A stretch of DNA of 64,000 nucleotides, taken from contig NZ_JPRM01000024.1 of NCBI RefSeq assembly GCF_000737695.1, positions 141,178 to 205,177 of the forward strand, given 5' to 3'. Under the pieces are notes generated by a model. It did no database searches, was not told the DNA's origin, and saw only the letters and a list, made by a program, of their open reading frames with translations. A program made the position numbers and the translations under genes. This document shows positions 47,238 to 55,791 of this stretch, piece after piece. Numbering within the stretch: the first letter of the stretch is position 1; each line of letters begins with the position of its first letter. Source of the DNA: Flavobacterium hydatis (lineage in GTDB: Bacteria > Bacteroidota > Bacteroidia > Flavobacteriales > Flavobacteriaceae).

Positions 47238-47262
47238 AAAATATTTTTTTTTGGATTCATTT

Positions 47263-47270
47263 CAAATTTA
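47263..47270 (-). promoter_or_regulatory. -7 box of the aldehyde dehydrogenase operon
   Basis: On the minus strand this is TAAATTTG (TAnnTTTG), 25 bases before the ATG. No canonical -33 at the usual distance, as expected for an activator-dependent promoter. Confidence 0.55.
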
Positions 47271-47289
47271 GTTTCATTCTTTTATAAAG

Positions 47290-47320
47290 AATAGCACAAT
47301 TCGTTCATCTAATAGCACAA
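47290..47320 (-). promoter_or_regulatory. Two direct repeats 21 bp apart, putative AraC-family operator
   Basis: AATAGCACAA occurs at 47290-47299 and again, exactly, at 47311-47320. Start-to-start spacing is 21 bp (two helical turns), just upstream of the -7 box on the minus strand. This fits binding of a two-HTH AraC protein such as the one at 42690-43613. Confidence 0.6.
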
Positions 47321-47476
47321 AAAATGCAGATTATCTTTTATAACTAATATTTAATACTCTATTAATAAAATATTACCATAAAAAATGAAGTATATTTAAA
47401 AAATAAGGATTTACGTTCAAATAAAAACAGCTATAAAAAACCAAATAAATTGTTTCCTACTACAATGTGCAATCCT

Positions 47477-47484
47477 TATATTTG
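47477..47484 (+). promoter_or_regulatory. -7 box of pheT
   Basis: TATATTTG matches TAnnTTTG, 29 bases before the ATG; TTG at 47450-47452 is 24 bases upstream, a little far. Confidence 0.45.
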
Positions 47485-47513
47485 TAAACTTATTCAAGAA
47501 TAATATTACTCAA

Positions 47514-49934
47514 ATGAAAATATCTTACAACTGGTTAAAACAATTCATAAAAATAGATTGGAAATCTGAAGAAACATCGTCTTTACTTACTGACTTAGGT
47601 CTTGAGGTGGAAGTGGTTGAAAAATATCAATCGATAAAAGGAGGATTAGAAGGTATTGTTGTTGGGCATGTATTAACCTGTGTACAGCACCCTGATGCTG
47701 ACCGATTAAAAATTACAACTGTAGACTTAGGTCTAGAACATCCTGTACAAATTGTGTGTGGTGCTGCTAATGTTGCTGCTGGGCAAAAAGTGCCAGTTGC
47801 TACTATTGGTACTGTTTTATACGACAAAAACGGAGAATCTTTTACTATTAAAAAAGGAAAAATACGCGGACAAGAAAGCCACGGTATGATTTGCGCTGAA
47901 GACGAATTAGGTCTAGGAACTAGTCATGACGGAATTATGGTTTTAGACGAAGCATTGAAACCAGGAACTCCTGCTTCAGAAGTTTTTAACATAGAAAATG
48001 ATGAGGTTTTTGAAATAGGATTAACTCCTAACCGTGCCGATGCAATGAGTCATCTAGGTACTGCACGTGATTTACGTGCTGGATTATTACAAAGAGGTGT
48101 AAACGTAGAATTAATTACTCCATCGGTAAGTAATTTTAGAGTTGACATGCGAACTTTAAAAATTGATGTTAATGTCGAAGAACCATCTTTGGCACCTAGA
48201 TATTGTGGTGTTACCATTTCTGGAATTACAATAAATGAATCTCCAAGCTGGTTACAAAACAGATTAAAAGCTATTGGAATTACTCCAAAAAATAATATTG
48301 TAGATATTACAAATTATGTTTTACATGAGTTAGGACAACCTTTGCATGCATTTGATGCAAGTAAAATTAATGGTAAAGTAATTGTAAAAACGCTTCCTGC
48401 AGGTACTAAATTTGTAACGCTAGATGATGTAGAAAGAACATTGCACCAAGAAGATTTAATGATTTGTGACGAAAAAGGTCCGTTGTGTATTGCAGGGGTT
48501 TTTGGAGGTAAAAAATCTGGTGTAACAGATACTACTACTACTATATTCTTAGAAAGTGCTTACTTTAATCCTGTAAGTGTACGTAAATCGGCTAAAAGAC
48601 ATCAATTAAATACAGATGCATCTTTTAGATTTGAAAGAGGTATTGATCCTTCGATTACTGCTTATGCTTTAAAACGTGCTGCTTTATTGATAAAAGAAAT
48701 TGCTGGTGGAGAAATAACTTCTGATATTGTTGAGATTTACCAAAAGAAGATAGAGGATTTCTCTGTGTTTTTAAACTTCAGCCATGTTTCAAAAATTATT
48801 GGACAAGAAATACCAAAAGATACTATTAAGAAGATATTAGTATCATTAGATATTAAAGTTAATAGTGTTTCTGAAGCTGGTTTGGGATTAACAATTCCTG
48901 CGTATCGAGTAGATGTACAACGTGAAATTGATGTTATCGAAGAAATCTTAAGAGTTTATGGATATAACAATATTAATTTCTCTAAAAAATTCAACGCGAC
49001 AGTTTCTAATTCGCCAAGAACAGAAGATTATAAGGTACAAAATACTATTGCAACTCAATTAAATTCGCAAGGTTTTCATGAAATGATGGCCAATTCATTA
49101 ACAACGCCTTCTTATGCTACTCTTTCGACTTTATTAAAAGAAGAGCATAATGTTACTATATTAAATCCTTTAAGTAATGATTTATCAGTAATGCGTCAAT
49201 CATTATTGTTTTCTGGATTAGAAGCGATTTCATATAATATCAACAGAAAAAATTCTGATTTAAAATTATTTGAATTTGGAAAATCATACCATAAATTTCT
49301 TAATGGTTATGAAGAGCATAAGCACCTGACTTTGTTTGTTACTGGAAACAGAAATAAAGAGACTTGGACAAACGGCGCACAATCAACAGATTTCTTTTTA
49401 CTAAAAGGATATGTAAAAGGTATTATTTCTAGATTAGGAATAGACAAAATCCTTAATATTCCAACACAATCAGATGTGTTTTCTGAAGGTGCGGCTATTG
49501 GTTACGGTCATGATACTTTGGTAGAAATGGGAGTTGTAAAGAAATCTATCTTAAAACACTTCGGGATTAAACAAGAAGTTTTTTATGCTGATTTTAATTG
49601 GGATTTGATTTTGAAAATAATCACAGGTAAAATAAAATATACCGAAATTCCTAAATACCCAGAAGTACGTAGAGATTTAGCTTTATTGATCGACAAGAAT
49701 GTAACTTACGATAGTATTTACAACCTTGCTAAGCAAACAGAAAAAACTTTATTGAAAGATGTAAACTTGTTTGATGTATACGAAGGCAAAAACCTTCCTG
49801 AAGGCAAGAAATCTTATGCGTTAAGCTTTACCATTCAGGATAACACAAAAACGCTTACAGATACTCAAATTGATAAAATCATGAGTAAATTGCAACAAAA
49901 CTTTGAAACTGAACTTGGGGCAACCTTACGATAG
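47514..49934 (+). CDS. pheT: Phenylalanine-tRNA ligase beta subunit
   Basis: An 806-residue beta subunit of the alpha2-beta2 synthetase. Domain order: B1 core MKISYNWLKQFIKI; EMAP-like tRNA-binding domain (VVGHVLTCVQHPDADRLKI); B3/B4 editing region; B5 (IPAYRVDVQREIDVIEEILRVYGY); and a C-terminal FDX-ACB anticodon domain ending YPEVRRDLALLID to FETELGATLR. Full length. A terminator follows at 49952-49997. pheS is not in the window. Confidence 0.97.
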   Translation: MKISYNWLKQFIKIDWKSEETSSLLTDLGLEVEVVEKYQSIKGGLEGIVVGHVLTCVQHPDADRLKITTVDLGLEHPVQIVCGAANVAAGQKVPVATIGTVLYDKNGESFTIKKGKIRGQESHGMICAEDELGLGTSHDGIMVLDEALKPGTPASEVFNIENDEVFEIGLTPNRADAMSHLGTARDLRAGLLQRGVNVELITPSVSNFRVDMRTLKIDVNVEEPSLAPRYCGVTISGITINESPSWLQNRLKAIGITPKNNIVDITNYVLHELGQPLHAFDASKINGKVIVKTLPAGTKFVTLDDVERTLHQEDLMICDEKGPLCIAGVFGGKKSGVTDTTTTIFLESAYFNPVSVRKSAKRHQLNTDASFRFERGIDPSITAYALKRAALLIKEIAGGEITSDIVEIYQKKIEDFSVFLNFSHVSKIIGQEIPKDTIKKILVSLDIKVNSVSEAGLGLTIPAYRVDVQREIDVIEEILRVYGYNNINFSKKFNATVSNSPRTEDYKVQNTIATQLNSQGFHEMMANSLTTPSYATLSTLLKEEHNVTILNPLSNDLSVMRQSLLFSGLEAISYNINRKNSDLKLFEFGKSYHKFLNGYEEHKHLTLFVTGNRNKETWTNGAQSTDFFLLKGYVKGIISRLGIDKILNIPTQSDVFSEGAAIGYGHDTLVEMGVVKKSILKHFGIKQEVFYADFNWDLILKIITGKIKYTEIPKYPEVRRDLALLIDKNVTYDSIYNLAKQTEKTLLKDVNLFDVYEGKNLPEGKKSYALSFTIQDNTKTLTDTQIDKIMSKLQQNFETELGATLR

Positions 49935-49951
49935 TTAAAAGTTGTATTATA

Positions 49952-49997
49952 AAAAAATCCGCTAGTATGAATATTTATTCTCTAGCGGATTTTTTAT
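49952..49997 (+). terminator. Terminator after pheT
   Basis: AATCCGCTAG and CTAGCGGATTTTTT arms with a T-run, 17 bases after the stop. It also lies at the end of the convergent lipoprotein gene. Confidence 0.8.
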
Positions 49998-50776
49998 TAT
50001 TTAAATTCTATTAATTTTTCATTTGGTAAATCATACTCATATAAGACTCTGGTTACATTATCTACGTATAACCATTGCATTATACTCGTACGGTTTTCAA
50101 ATTCGTTAGCAATACCTAAAACCGTATAAGAACGCCCGTCGCTTTCTCTGTCTTCAATTGAGTAAGTCAAACTTAAATCTGGGTCTTTTAAATTAGCCTT
50201 TACAAGTTCGCTTTTAGAATTTGCCAAGTAATACTCGACCAAAGTGTATAAGTAATCTTTAAACTCAGTTGAGTACTTATCCTCCTCCTCTGCCCAATAA
50301 TATTTTATTGGTTTAGGATATTTTTTTCTAAATAGAGTTACACTTCCGTCTTTTACTTTTTTAGCACTTACAAACCATTCAGTAAAATCACGTCTTTCTC
50401 CATCACCAGAGATAAACACACTATCTATTTGCCACTTAAAGTCGAAAATGTCACCCATTGTATAGTTAGGATTCTCGGCTTCGGTTAAATTTGTCGTGAG
50501 TGAGATTATTTTATTATTCTTTTTTATCTCTACATACGAATAATCTCCTCCTTCATTAAATCTGACAAATTCGGCAGTATCTGTATATACTTGTTGCAAT
50601 TTTAATTTTTCGTTCGGACGTATTTCGCTTTTAAACTCACTAGGGATTTTATTAATGGTATCTTTTGTGTTTAGAATTTCCTTTTGAGAAATTGAATCTG
50701 TTTTGGCATTTACCTCTTTATTGTCTTTACAAGAAATTAAAAGCGTGAATAAGGCTAACGAATAAAATACTTTCAT
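49997..50776 (-). CDS. Lipoprotein of unknown function
   Basis: A 259-residue protein with a short signal peptide and lipobox LISC (Cys16), then a Lys/Ser/Thr-rich linker and a mixed alpha-beta domain without a motif I recognise. It is probably on the periplasmic side of the outer or inner membrane. It lies 39 bases after apt on the same strand. No function is inferred. Confidence 0.75.
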   Translation of the reverse strand: MKVFYSLALFTLLISCKDNKEVNAKTDSISQKEILNTKDTINKIPSEFKSEIRPNEKLKLQQVYTDTAEFVRFNEGGDYSYVEIKKNNKIISLTTNLTEAENPNYTMGDIFDFKWQIDSVFISGDGERRDFTEWFVSAKKVKDGSVTLFRKKYPKPIKYYWAEEEDKYSTEFKDYLYTLVEYYLANSKSELVKANLKDPDLSLTYSIEDRESDGRSYTVLGIANEFENRTSIMQWLYVDNVTRVLYEYDLPNEKLIEFK

Positions 50777-50815
50777 TTGGTTAATTTATGTTTTTGATGC
50801 TTGTACAGAACTACA

Positions 50816-51328
50816 CTAATATGTTATAGCAGCAAAAATAGGATTTTCCTTTATCTTTTCTCTTCCGTTTAAAAAAGAAAGCTCCATTAAAAAATTACAT
50901 TGTACAATTTCTCCTCCTAGTTCATTAACCAAATCGCAAAGCGCCTTTGCTGTTCCGCCTGTAGCTAATACATCATCATGCACCAATACTTTATCTCCTT
51001 TTTTTATTGCATCAATATGCATCTCTAACGAATCTGTACCGTATTCTAAATCGTATTCTGCCGAAATTACGTCATAAGGAAGCTTCTTTGGCTTTCTTAC
51101 GGGTACAAAACCTGCGTTTAATTTTTGTGCTAATAGCATTCCGAAGAAAAAACCACGACTTTCTGCTCCTATTACTTTGTCTATTTTTTGTCCTTTTAGA
51201 GAGTCAAACAAAATTTGAAGACATTCTTCTCTGGCAATTGGGTCATTTAAAAGCGGAGTGATATCTTTAAATAAAATTCCTTCTTTTGGAAAATCCTGAA
51301 TATCACGGATGTAATTTTTTATTTGCAT
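50816..51328 (-). CDS. apt: Adenine phosphoribosyltransferase
   Basis: A 170-residue purine-salvage enzyme that makes AMP from adenine and PRPP. The opening YIRDIQDFPKEGILFKDITPLL is typical, as are AESRGFFFGMLLA and the PRPP-binding motif VLVHDDVLATGGTAKAL. Full length. It is divergent from the tRNA-Arg gene. Confidence 0.96.
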   Translation of the reverse strand: MQIKNYIRDIQDFPKEGILFKDITPLLNDPIAREECLQILFDSLKGQKIDKVIGAESRGFFFGMLLAQKLNAGFVPVRKPKKLPYDVISAEYDLEYGTDSLEMHIDAIKKGDKVLVHDDVLATGGTAKALCDLVNELGGEIVQCNFLMELSFLNGREKIKENPIFAAITY

Positions 51329-51356
51329 TTTTTTTTAATTTTCTATTGTTTTTTGC

Positions 51357-51386
51357 TTGTATATCTCACATTTGTTTCTATCTTTG
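51357..51386 (+). promoter_or_regulatory. Promoter of tRNA-Arg
   Basis: TTG at 51357-51359, 19 bases, TATCTTTG at 51379-51386 (TAnnTTTG), 58 bases before the mature tRNA 5' end. Confidence 0.65.
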
Positions 51387-51444
51387 CACCCGCAATAAGC
51401 GCTCAACAAAGCTACGAAAAATTAGCCAATTGAGAAATAAAAAA

Positions 51445-51518
51445 GGCCTCGTGGCGCAACTGAATAGCGCACTTGATTACGGCTCAAGAGGTTACTGGTT
51501 TGAATCCAGTCGAGGTCA
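51445..51518 (+). tRNA. tRNA-Arg (anticodon ACG)
   Basis: The cloverleaf can be folded by eye: acceptor GGCCTCG with CGAGGTC, D-arm GCGC/GCGC, anticodon stem CTTGA/TCAAG around loop TTACGGC (anticodon ACG), T-arm ACTGG/CCAGT with loop TTTGAAT, and discriminator A. CCA is not encoded. A hairpin terminator follows. Confidence 0.93.
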
Positions 51519-51527
51519 CAAAACTAA

Positions 51528-51559
51528 AATCCCATTTCTTACGAAATGGGATTTTTTTT
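51528..51559 (+). terminator. Terminator after tRNA-Arg
   Basis: AATCCCATTTC and GAAATGGGATTTTTTTT arms plus T-run, 10 bases after the tRNA. Confidence 0.85.
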
Positions 51560-51667
51560 ATGTCTTTCTATTACTAATTATTCAATTATTTGAAACAACT
51601 TAGATATAGCAAGCGTGTCCGAAGTCGGGAGACTTCGAACAGCAGGTTAATTCTTAAAACAAACAAG

Positions 51668-51690
51668 AACCCGCTAATAGCGGGTTTTTT
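51668..51690 (+). terminator. Hairpin terminator
   Basis: AACCCGCTA and TAGCGGGTT arms followed by TTTT. Confidence 0.7.
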
Positions 51691-51774
51691 ATTGGACATT
51701 GTTAGACTTTAATGGACAATATTAGACACTTTTAATTCCCCTATAATTCCCCCTTTCCAGATTTCTCAAGAAAT

Positions 51775-51852
51775 TAGGTAAATCTACCTAGTCTATATTT
51801 AATTAATAATGGCTACATTTGGATAATTGCTACTTATACACTAGGTAAATCT
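51775..51852 (+). promoter_or_regulatory. Candidate promoter and operator of the PARIS-like operon
   Basis: TAGGTAAATCT occurs exactly at 51775-51785 and 51842-51852. The first copy is part of a palindrome (TAGGTA-AATC-TACCTA). A -7 box TACATTTG lies between them at 51814-51821. The layout suggests autoregulation or repression, but no regulator gene is adjacent. Confidence 0.45.
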
Positions 51853-51871
51853 TAAATTAAAAAATCAATAA

Positions 51872-53281
51872 ATGATAACTAAAATTGAGGTACAAGGGCT
51901 ATATGAAGTCTTCAATCACAGTATTTCTTTAAAAGATGAATCCATAACATTAATTCTTGGTGAAAATGGATTAGGTAAAACTTTAGTTTTAAAGATGATA
52001 CAAGCTTTTTTTAACAAAGATTTTTTTGAATTAAATTCTTATCATTTTACAAAATTTATTTTGCATTTCGTTGATGAATCCATTATCACTATAACTAAAG
52101 GATCAAATAACGACCATCCTGAAAATCTATTTTTTTCTTACAAAATAAAAGGTAAAAGAACTCCAGAAAAATACAATTTTAATTTAGATAAATTCCAGAT
52201 TAAAAACAGTATAAGCACTAAATATCCAAAGTTTTACGGTGGTGATTTTATTGATGCGACAAAATTTTACCTAAATGATTTTGATTTGGAATTCGCTATA
52301 AAACCATACCTACCCCCTTATATTGAAAAATTAGGAGCAAATAGATGGTTCGATGAAAATCGAGGAATAACAATGTCCACAGAGACTCTTTTAGATTTTT
52401 ATGGTGAAAATATTCCAAAACAGTACCATAAAAAATTTGGTATCAAATCTGGCTTACCAAAATGGCTAACTGATAAAACCGACTTTGTAAATACCAAATT
52501 TATAGAAACCCAAAGACTATTAATCAAAACAAAAGCAGGAGGAGAATCTGAATATCATTCATCTGTTTCTCGTTATTCAAAAGAATTAGTAGAAGCTATA
52601 AAAAACAGAACCGTAGCCGCAACTGATTTGGCTTCTAAATTAGACAGAAGCTATCCCAACCGAGTTATTCACGAAATAACCAAAACAAAAAAAATAAGCG
52701 ATCAAGAAATCGAAGTAGGATTATCTAATCTTAATGAACGGAGAGAAGTTTTAAACAAAGTAGGATTATTAGATACTGAAGAAGAAGATTTACAACCAAT
52801 TAATAATGCTATAAACACACAACGAGCAGGCAATAAAGAGTTATTAAAGGACGTTCTTCAAATTTATCTAGATGATAGTAATCAAAAATTAGAAATTTAT
52901 TCTGATTTAGCTTCTAAATTAGAATTGTTTATAGATTTAATTAATAAACGTTTTTTATATAAAAAAATATCTATTGATAAAAAAGTTGGTTTTGTATTTA
53001 CCTCCACAATTACACAAAAAAACATACCACTATCAGGGTTATCTTCAGGCGAACAGCACGAATTAGTATTATTTTATCAGTTATTATTCAATACTGAACC
53101 TAATTCACTTTTGTTAATTGATGAGCCTGAAATTTCACTGCATATTTCATGGCAAAATCATTTCATTAATGACTTACGAGATGTAATAAAGCTTACAAAT
53201 TTCTCTGCAATAATAGCGACGCATTCTCCTGATATAATCAACAACAACTGGGATTTAACTATACAATTAAAGGGCATTTAA
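51872..53281 (+). CDS. AriA-like ABC/AAA ATPase of a PARIS-type anti-phage system
   Basis: A 469-residue ATPase of the AAA_15/AAA_21 (SMC/ABC-like) class. Walker A GENGLGKT is at 30-37, followed by a long insertion with helical and charged segments (about 60-380). The signature LSSGEQ is at 390-395, Walker B LLLIDEPE at about 413-420 (D417/E418), and the H-loop IATHSP has His451. The following gene, 3 bases downstream, encodes a DUF4435/TOPRIM protein. This pair of sizes and domains is that of PARIS: AriA forms the sensor cage that releases AriB when phage anti-restriction proteins appear. OLD nucleases are different because their TOPRIM is fused to the ATPase. The function is inferred from architecture. 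Confidence 0.75.
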   Translation: MITKIEVQGLYEVFNHSISLKDESITLILGENGLGKTLVLKMIQAFFNKDFFELNSYHFTKFILHFVDESIITITKGSNNDHPENLFFSYKIKGKRTPEKYNFNLDKFQIKNSISTKYPKFYGGDFIDATKFYLNDFDLEFAIKPYLPPYIEKLGANRWFDENRGITMSTETLLDFYGENIPKQYHKKFGIKSGLPKWLTDKTDFVNTKFIETQRLLIKTKAGGESEYHSSVSRYSKELVEAIKNRTVAATDLASKLDRSYPNRVIHEITKTKKISDQEIEVGLSNLNERREVLNKVGLLDTEEEDLQPINNAINTQRAGNKELLKDVLQIYLDDSNQKLEIYSDLASKLELFIDLINKRFLYKKISIDKKVGFVFTSTITQKNIPLSGLSSGEQHELVLFYQLLFNTEPNSLLLIDEPEISLHISWQNHFINDLRDVIKLTNFSAIIATHSPDIINNNWDLTIQLKGI

Positions 53282-53284
53282 TTA

Positions 53285-54163
53285 ATGACACAATATATAA
53301 CTCCTGATAGAATTGCAAATTCTATACTACAAAAGAATTTAAATTGTAATTACCTAATAGTTGAAGGAAAAACTGATTTTCGACTATTCAATAAGTTTAT
53401 TGATAGTAAAGAATCTAGTATTGAAATTGCATTTGGAAATTTAAATGTTATTGATGTAGTAAATGAATTAAAAAGGAGAAAATTCAATAAAGCAATTGGT
53501 ATCATTGACTCTGATTTCAGAATTCTAGATAAAGAAGTGGAAATAGAGGATATTTTAATGACTGATTATCATGATTTAGAAATTTCCTTTATTAACTCTC
53601 CAAGTTTTGAAACTATTATATCTCATTATTATCAAGAAGATAAATTAGAAACATTATTTAACAATGATTTTTCCAATTTAAAGAAATATTATTTTGACAT
53701 ATCGAAAAACATTGGATATCTCAAATGGCTAAATAAAGCAGATAATTTAGGCTTGACATTTAAACCAGCAAGTCCTGAAGGAAAAACGATAGATTACAAT
53801 GTATTCATTTCCGCTAGCGACCTTAAATACAAAGGAGATGACAAACTAGTTGAAGCAATTTTAAATTTCAGTCATGGAAAAGTTAAGGTAGAAATTAAAA
53901 AAGAACAAATTTTAGAAAGATTAAGCAAATTTAAAAAAGATGTTGATTTAAATCAATTATGTAATGGACATGATATCATGAATATCATTTCAATTTCTTT
54001 AAGACAACATATTTCAAATCTTAATTCTAAAGCCATTCCTGCCAACCAATTAGAAAAGGAATTTTCACTTGCTTATGAGTCAAGATATTTTATGGAAACC
54101 AATCTTTACAAAAAAATAAAGAGAGTTGAGGAAACTAAAGAAGTTATTATATTAACTTTTTAA
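53285..54163 (+). CDS. AriB-like DUF4435 TOPRIM nuclease of a PARIS-type system
   Basis: A 292-residue protein. The TOPRIM-like core is visible: YLIVEGKTDFRLF with acidic E27, GIIDSDF with D75/D77, and TDYHDLEISF with D94, D97 and E99, the typical DUF4435 pattern. In E. coli PARIS, AriB's TOPRIM glutamate (E26) is needed for toxicity and the protein cleaves tRNA once released; E27 here is in the matching place. The start is 3 bases after the ATPase stop, so the two are cotranslated. It is not fused to the ATPase. Whether it cuts tRNA-Lys or another target is unknown. Confidence 0.75.
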   Translation: MTQYITPDRIANSILQKNLNCNYLIVEGKTDFRLFNKFIDSKESSIEIAFGNLNVIDVVNELKRRKFNKAIGIIDSDFRILDKEVEIEDILMTDYHDLEISFINSPSFETIISHYYQEDKLETLFNNDFSNLKKYYFDISKNIGYLKWLNKADNLGLTFKPASPEGKTIDYNVFISASDLKYKGDDKLVEAILNFSHGKVKVEIKKEQILERLSKFKKDVDLNQLCNGHDIMNIISISLRQHISNLNSKAIPANQLEKEFSLAYESRYFMETNLYKKIKRVEETKEVIILTF

Positions 54164-54302
54164 ATATGTATGAATTAAAAAAGAAAGCGAGAAATTATGA
54201 ATTTATTTAGTTATAATTTTTCATCTTTTCGAAATTAGCAATTGAATCATCAATTAACCATTGTAAAGAAACAAATTCTGCACATGATCGAAAAAAATAG
54301 TG

Positions 54303-54440
54303 ACCCGATCGCGCGGATTTGTAATCCGTGCCCGCAAAGTATATCTTAACAGATTTAAAAAAAGAAAATCCAATTTTTATTAATATAGGAACGGGCACGG
54401 AAAGAATTTCCGCGCTATAGTTACGCATATCCGAGCGAAT
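54303..54440. repeat. MITE/REP-like element, copy 1
   Basis: The head hairpin GCGCGGATTTGTAATCCGTG (54311) and tail hairpin GCACGGAAAGAATTTCCGCG (54395-54414) can pair with each other. An AT-rich middle (CTTAACAGATTTAAAAAAAG) lies between. Outer CCGATCG/CGAGCG-like ends are partly kept. Related copies lie at 56556-56700, 60565-60700 and, as a tail only, 55672-55735. The rest of the 412-base gap (54164-54575) has no gene. Confidence 0.8.
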
Positions 54441-54575
54441 GGGAATAAAAAACCTTTTAAAAAAGGTAAAAGAACAAGATAAAATTAAGATTTTTAAATA
54501 TTCTTTAGGTCTAAAAACTTTGCATAATCATACCTTCTGTTTTCGACAATAATAATTTATAAACCGATATTATTA

Positions 54576-55661
54576 ATGGCTACAAATAAAATCATAATTA
54601 AACTTATATCATTTCTTGAAAATTTAGATAGAAATATTCAAAAAAAGAAAAAAAGTGTTAGCGAAACTGATAAAATTCGTTTTAGAAAAAAGCAACATAA
54701 ATTAAACCGAGGGTTAACCAGCAGCGTTGGCAAAAATCTTGAATCTCTGTCTTATCCCACAATTGGCTACTTAATTATAGGACTGATAATAATGTGCGCT
54801 TTTGCCTTTAGTTATTTTGACATAACAGGTACAGAAAAACTAAACTTTTCTGATGCAATTTATTTTAGTATAGTGACAATGACATCTTTAGGTTATGGAG
54901 ATATTCATCCTACTGGAACTGGACGCTTAATTGCGTCAATTGAAGTACTTTCAGGGGTAATGCTTGTAGCTATTTTTGTAGGAAAAATAGCTTCTGAAAG
55001 ACAGTCAACTTTATTGCTATTACTATACAATACTGAAAGTAACCGACAATTAAAAGAATTTTATCGGGAAGTAAAAATAATTAACGTTAGTTTTGATCAA
55101 TTATTGGACGAACATGAGCATTTGGAATTTAATCATAAAGTAAAGAAAACTTACAAATTTATTACTGGAATATATAACTATTTAAGCTTACATGCCAATC
55201 AAGGAAGAATAGCCGATTACGGGAATATTTCTTCACTTCGAAAGTTATATGTTTCTATTTACGACTTGCAAGTGTTGACCAAAAATGCAATTAAGACTCA
55301 TGGACCCGATGAGCAAACAAAAATAAATCTTCAACGACTAATTTATCGCATTAATGGAATAGCTAGCCTTATGCAACCATTTCATTTAAAAGATCCTATA
55401 TCAAAAAATATTCTTACCAATATTAATTTTCAAACCAGTGCGTATGAAAAATCTAAAATAAACAATACTTCTTCACCAATCTATAGAACAAAAATCACAG
55501 AATCGCTAAAAAACAAGGTATTAGCTGAACTCCCACCTTTACCTTGGGATAAAAAACTTAATGTAATCATAGGAAATAAACTCGGGCTACCTCATAAATT
55601 TACAGATCGTATCATTAAAAAATTAGTTGAGGAGGGATTAGCCCCTGATCCACGTGGCTAA
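54576..55661 (+). CDS. Two-TM potassium channel protein (Ion_trans_2)
   Basis: A 361-residue channel subunit. TM1 is at about 61-81 and the pore helix at 92-102. The selectivity filter TSLGYGD is at 103-109 and TM2 at about 117-138. The long C-terminal cytosolic part (about 220 residues) has helices but no RCK or cyclic-nucleotide motif I recognise, and ends GLAPDPRG. It may be an ordinary channel or, given the PARIS-like operon 412 bases upstream and repeat borders, an island gene. Gating signal unknown. Confidence 0.85.
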   Translation: MATNKIIIKLISFLENLDRNIQKKKKSVSETDKIRFRKKQHKLNRGLTSSVGKNLESLSYPTIGYLIIGLIIMCAFAFSYFDITGTEKLNFSDAIYFSIVTMTSLGYGDIHPTGTGRLIASIEVLSGVMLVAIFVGKIASERQSTLLLLLYNTESNRQLKEFYREVKIINVSFDQLLDEHEHLEFNHKVKKTYKFITGIYNYLSLHANQGRIADYGNISSLRKLYVSIYDLQVLTKNAIKTHGPDEQTKINLQRLIYRINGIASLMQPFHLKDPISKNILTNINFQTSAYEKSKINNTSSPIYRTKITESLKNKVLAELPPLPWDKKLNVIIGNKLGLPHKFTDRIIKKLVEEGLAPDPRG

Positions 55662-55671
55662 TTAGCGCTTA

Positions 55672-55735
55672 GCACATCTTTAACAAATTAAAAAAAGAAA
55701 AGGAACACACAGAAAAAATTTCCGAGCTATCGTTG
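55672..55735. repeat. MITE/REP-like element, partial tail
   Basis: TTTAACAAATTAAAAAAAGA, then ACACAGAAAAAATTTCCGAG and CTATCGTTGCACATATTCGA are a decayed right half of the element of 54303-54440, immediately after the channel gene. Confidence 0.6.
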
Positions 55736-55791
55736 CACATATTCGAGTGATCGGGCTATAGTGATTAATATTTATAAATCAAGGGTGCTTT

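Larger units (their letters stand above)
51560..51871. other. tRNA-proximal spacer, possible island boundary
   Basis: This holds a CGAAGTC-GGGA-GACTTCG hairpin (51618-51635), a second terminator-like hairpin AACCCGCTAATAGCGGGTT (51668-51686), a near-repeat of TGGACAnnnTTAGAC (51693-51731) and the PARIS-like operator/promoter region. The tRNA 3' end is not seen repeated downstream, so an integration site is suspected rather than shown. Confidence 0.45.

Noticed and set aside
51286..51603. 105-codon ORF across the tRNA gene
   Set aside because: It reads through the tRNA-Arg gene and its terminator, so it is spurious.
51560..51700. Second tRNA or riboswitch after tRNA-Arg
   Set aside because: Only short hairpins are present; no cloverleaf or known aptamer core can be folded by eye.
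51872..54163. OLD-family or Gabija-type nuclease
   Set aside because: In those proteins the ATPase and TOPRIM domains are fused in one chain; here they are separate and the second protein is DUF4435-like.
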